NCBI GenBank assembly: GCA_021811745.1
Contig: JAJZNH010000768.1
Span: 1-6,788, forward strand
Length of the DNA: 6,788 bases
Direction: 5' to 3'
Source: Acidobacteriota bacterium
GTDB taxonomy: Bacteria > Acidobacteriota > Terriglobia > Terriglobales > Acidobacteriaceae
The first letter of the stretch is position 1. Each line of letters starts with the position of its first letter. Shown here piece by piece: positions 5,296 through 6,788 of the stretch. The translations under genes were made by a program, and so were the position numbers. The notes under the pieces are model-generated. The model worked only from the letters and a program-made list of their open reading frames with translations. It made no database searches and was not told the origin of the DNA.

Positions 5296-5697
5296 CTATC
5301 TGGCGTTGTATTCGGCGTCGGTCACGTGCTCCATCCACACAGCGTCCACTCCGCGCGCGTCCGTTTCATAGAGGGCCAAGTGCACCATGGTGTTTGCGGG
5401 ACCGGCGCCGTGCCAGTGGCGTTCGCCGGGTGCGATGACCACCGTGTCGCCGGGATGAATCGTCCGCGGCGGCTCGCCCGAAGTTTGCACCAGTCCCTCG
5501 CCCGAGAGCACGTGCAGAATCTGTCCCACGGGGTGCGTGTGCCAAGCCGTGCGCGCTCCCGGCGGAAAGCTTACGCGCAAGAGCCGCGTGCGCGAAGAGT
5601 CCGCGCCCCTGAAAATCTCGTCGATCCAGACATCTCCCGTAAACCAGTCCGCCGGTCCCTTCCGGCTTGCCCGTTCACTGCCGCTTGCGATCTTCAT
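5296..5697 (-). CDS. Cupin protein of the GtHNL type ((R)-mandelonitrile lyase-like)
   Basis: This 133-residue single-domain cupin closely resembles the manganese hydroxynitrile lyase of Granulicella tundricola, which splits (R)-mandelonitrile into benzaldehyde and cyanide. Shared blocks include KGPADWFTG (13-21), PGARTAWHTHP (46-56) and WMEHVTD near the end. The four metal ligands are at the same numbers as in that enzyme: His53, His55, Gln59 and His94. His96, proposed as a catalytic residue there, is also present. Two pocket positions differ as I recall the reference: 40 is Leu rather than Ala, and 110 is Tyr rather than Gln, while Val42 is kept. Lyase activity is therefore not assured. Many relatives are annotated only as cupins, and the natural role is unclear. 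The start is firm: GGAGGGG (5709-5703) lies 5 bases before the ATG at 5697. The gene follows rpsA on the same strand, past a hairpin, so it is likely transcribed alone. Confidence 0.9.
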   Translation of the reverse strand: MKIASGSERASRKGPADWFTGDVWIDEIFRGADSSRTRLLRVSFPPGARTAWHTHPVGQILHVLSGEGLVQTSGEPPRTIHPGDTVVIAPGERHWHGAGPANTMVHLALYETDARGVDAVWMEHVTDAEYNAR

Positions 5698-5781
5698 CTC
5701 CGCCCCTCCGCATGGAATTTCAGCTTTGAATGTTAGACCTTGTTCTTCGCGGTTTCATCCCCTATTTTTTCTCCAGACGCA

Positions 5782-5809
5782 CAACGGCCACCCCAAAGGG
5801 TGGCCGCCG
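5782..5809 (-). terminator. rpsA: rpsA terminator hairpin
   Basis: A perfect 8-base stem, GGCCACCC (5786-5793) and GGGTGGCC (5798-5805), closes a 4-base loop. In minus-strand RNA it extends by four more pairs, two of them G-U, to 5782-5809. The A/C oppositions on the plus strand become G-U only in minus-strand RNA, which fits an rpsA transcript. It lies 30 bases past the rpsA stop. The following bases (TGCGTC) are not a U-run, so termination strength is uncertain. Confidence 0.6.
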
Positions 5810-5838
5810 CGTTCCAGCTTTGACTCGTGGAGATCGTC

Positions 5839-6788
5839 TTACCGTTCGCCCTTGCGCCAGTTGATCAGGTCGCCCAGGGTCGTGGTCGAGCTTGAGACCG
5901 GATGCTTGTGGCTTTCGGCCTTGTAGCTTTCCACCTGTGCCCGGCTGGCCTCGTGGCCCACCGCGCGCAGGCTCAAGCCCACCTTCTTCTCTTCCACGTT
6001 GATCTTGATGATTTTGAAGTCATGCTCCAGGCCCTGTTCCAGCTTGGCGTGCCCGTCGCCTTCGTCACCCGCTTCGGAGATGTGGCACAGGCCCTCAACT
6101 CCCTCCGCAATCTCGACGAATGCACCGAACTGCGCTGTCCGCAGGATCTTGCCATGCACCACGTCGCCCACCCGGTGAGTGGCAAAGAAGCTCTCCCACA
6201 CGTCGGGCTGCAACTGCTTGATGCCCAGGCTCAGCCGGCGGTTCTGCGGCTCCACGCCCAGAACGACGGCCTTGACCTTTTCGCCCTTCTTTACCACCTC
6301 GGAGGGGTGCTTGACGCGCTTGGTCCAGCTCAGGTTCGACACGTGCACCAGCCCGTCGATGCCGTCTTCAATCTCCACGAAGGCGCCGAAGTCCGTCAGG
6401 TTGCGCACGCGGCCTTCGACAACCGCGCCGGTGGGATAGCGCTCGCTCAGGTTCTCCCACGGATTCTCCATGAGCTGCTTCATTCCCAGCGAGATGCGGC
6501 GGTCGGACGGATTCACGCTGAGCACCACGGTCTCGACCTCATCGCCCGGCTTCACCAGCTTGGAGGGATGCTTGAGCCGTTTCGACCAGGTCATCTCAGA
6601 CAAGTGAACCAGTCCCTCGATGCCCTGTTCCAGCTCCACGAACGCGCCATAATCGGTGACCGAAAGAACCCGGCCGCGCACATGCGCGCCCACCGGATAG
6701 CGCTCGGCGGCGTCCAGCCACGGATCGGGCGTCAATTGCTTGAACCCCAGGGACACCCGTTGCTTATCCTTGTCGAACTTGAGCACCT
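5839..6788 (-). CDS. rpsA: 30S ribosomal protein S1, 5' end off window
   Basis: About 316 C-terminal residues of ribosomal protein S1 are visible. S1 binds mRNA on the 30S subunit and helps load structured or weakly Shine-Dalgarno messages. The fragment opens with the end of one S1 repeat (VLKFDKDKQRVSLGFKQL). Three full OB-fold S1 repeats follow, at about 30-105, 117-192 and 204-278 of the fragment. The first two share the typical VTDYGAFVE / LTDFGAFVE and GLVHxS cores and are very similar to each other. The third, with AQFGAFVE and GLCHIS, is divergent, as the last repeat of six-repeat S1 proteins usually is. A charged, Ser/Thr-rich tail ends in LGDLINWRKGER. The GTG near 6786 is an internal valine, not a start; roughly 250 residues are missing to the right. 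The stop is TAA at 5841-5839, and a hairpin terminator follows. Confidence 0.97.
   Translation of the reverse strand, partial: VLKFDKDKQRVSLGFKQLTPDPWLDAAERYPVGAHVRGRVLSVTDYGAFVELEQGIEGLVHLSEMTWSKRLKHPSKLVKPGDEVETVVLSVNPSDRRISLGMKQLMENPWENLSERYPTGAVVEGRVRNLTDFGAFVEIEDGIDGLVHVSNLSWTKRVKHPSEVVKKGEKVKAVVLGVEPQNRRLSLGIKQLQPDVWESFFATHRVGDVVHGKILRTAQFGAFVEIAEGVEGLCHISEAGDEGDGHAKLEQGLEHDFKIIKINVEEKKVGLSLRAVGHEASRAQVESYKAESHKHPVSSSTTTLGDLINWRKGER

Noticed and set aside
5011..5736. Plus-strand open frame over the MFS end and the cupin gene
   Set aside because: It spans two well-supported genes on different strands and has no family resemblance.
5764..5770. T-run as a plus-strand terminator
   Set aside because: No stem precedes it on the plus strand, and no plus-strand gene ends nearby.
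6784..6786. GTG as a start for rpsA
   Set aside because: It encodes an internal valine of an S1 repeat (VLKFD); the true start is outside the window.

Overview
This GC-rich window reads as bacterial chromosome, most likely from an acidobacterium (Acidobacteriota, Terriglobia type). That placement is an inference from remembered protein sequences. The cupin protein closely resembles the hydroxynitrile lyase of Granulicella tundricola, and the IF-3, MtaB and secreted esterase have the character of acidobacterial homologues. No phage, IS element, CRISPR array, tRNA or rRNA is visible.

Layout: (1) 1-678, minus strand: a secreted alpha/beta hydrolase that runs off the left edge. (2) 679-905: a 227-base gap holding a strong hairpin just past infC and a cluster of short repeats, with no gene. 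(3) 906-1517, minus strand: infC (IF-3), which appears to start at an AUC codon preceded by a strong Shine-Dalgarno. (4) 1518-1869: a 352-base gap holding the infC leader and promoter, a tandem CAGGGAW heptamer repeat, and the vapBC promoter with a palindromic operator candidate. (5) 1870-2516, plus strand: a vapBC toxin-antitoxin pair joined by an ATGA overlap. Its base composition looks less GC-rich than its neighbours. (6) 2429-3916, minus strand: mtaB, a tRNA methylthiotransferase whose last 29 codons lie antisense to the end of vapC. (7) 4077-5279, plus strand: an MFS transporter of the YhhS/YfcJ family. (8) 5296-5697, minus strand: a small cupin of the manganese hydroxynitrile-lyase type. 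(9) 5698-5838: an intergenic gap with the likely rpsA terminator hairpin. (10) 5839-6788, minus strand: the 3' part of rpsA (ribosomal protein S1), with three complete S1 repeats and the end of a fourth.

Much of the window concerns translation: initiation factor IF-3, ribosomal protein S1, a tRNA A37 modification enzyme, and a PIN-domain toxin whose relatives cut RNA. The housekeeping genes sit on the minus strand. The vapBC module sits on the plus strand between infC and mtaB and looks inserted. No wholly new system can be demonstrated. The points most worth a second look are the AUC start of infC, the VapC active-site substitution (Gly for the usual Asp in the KGxDF motif), the 88-base tail-to-tail overlap of vapC with mtaB, and the changed active-site positions of the cupin protein.
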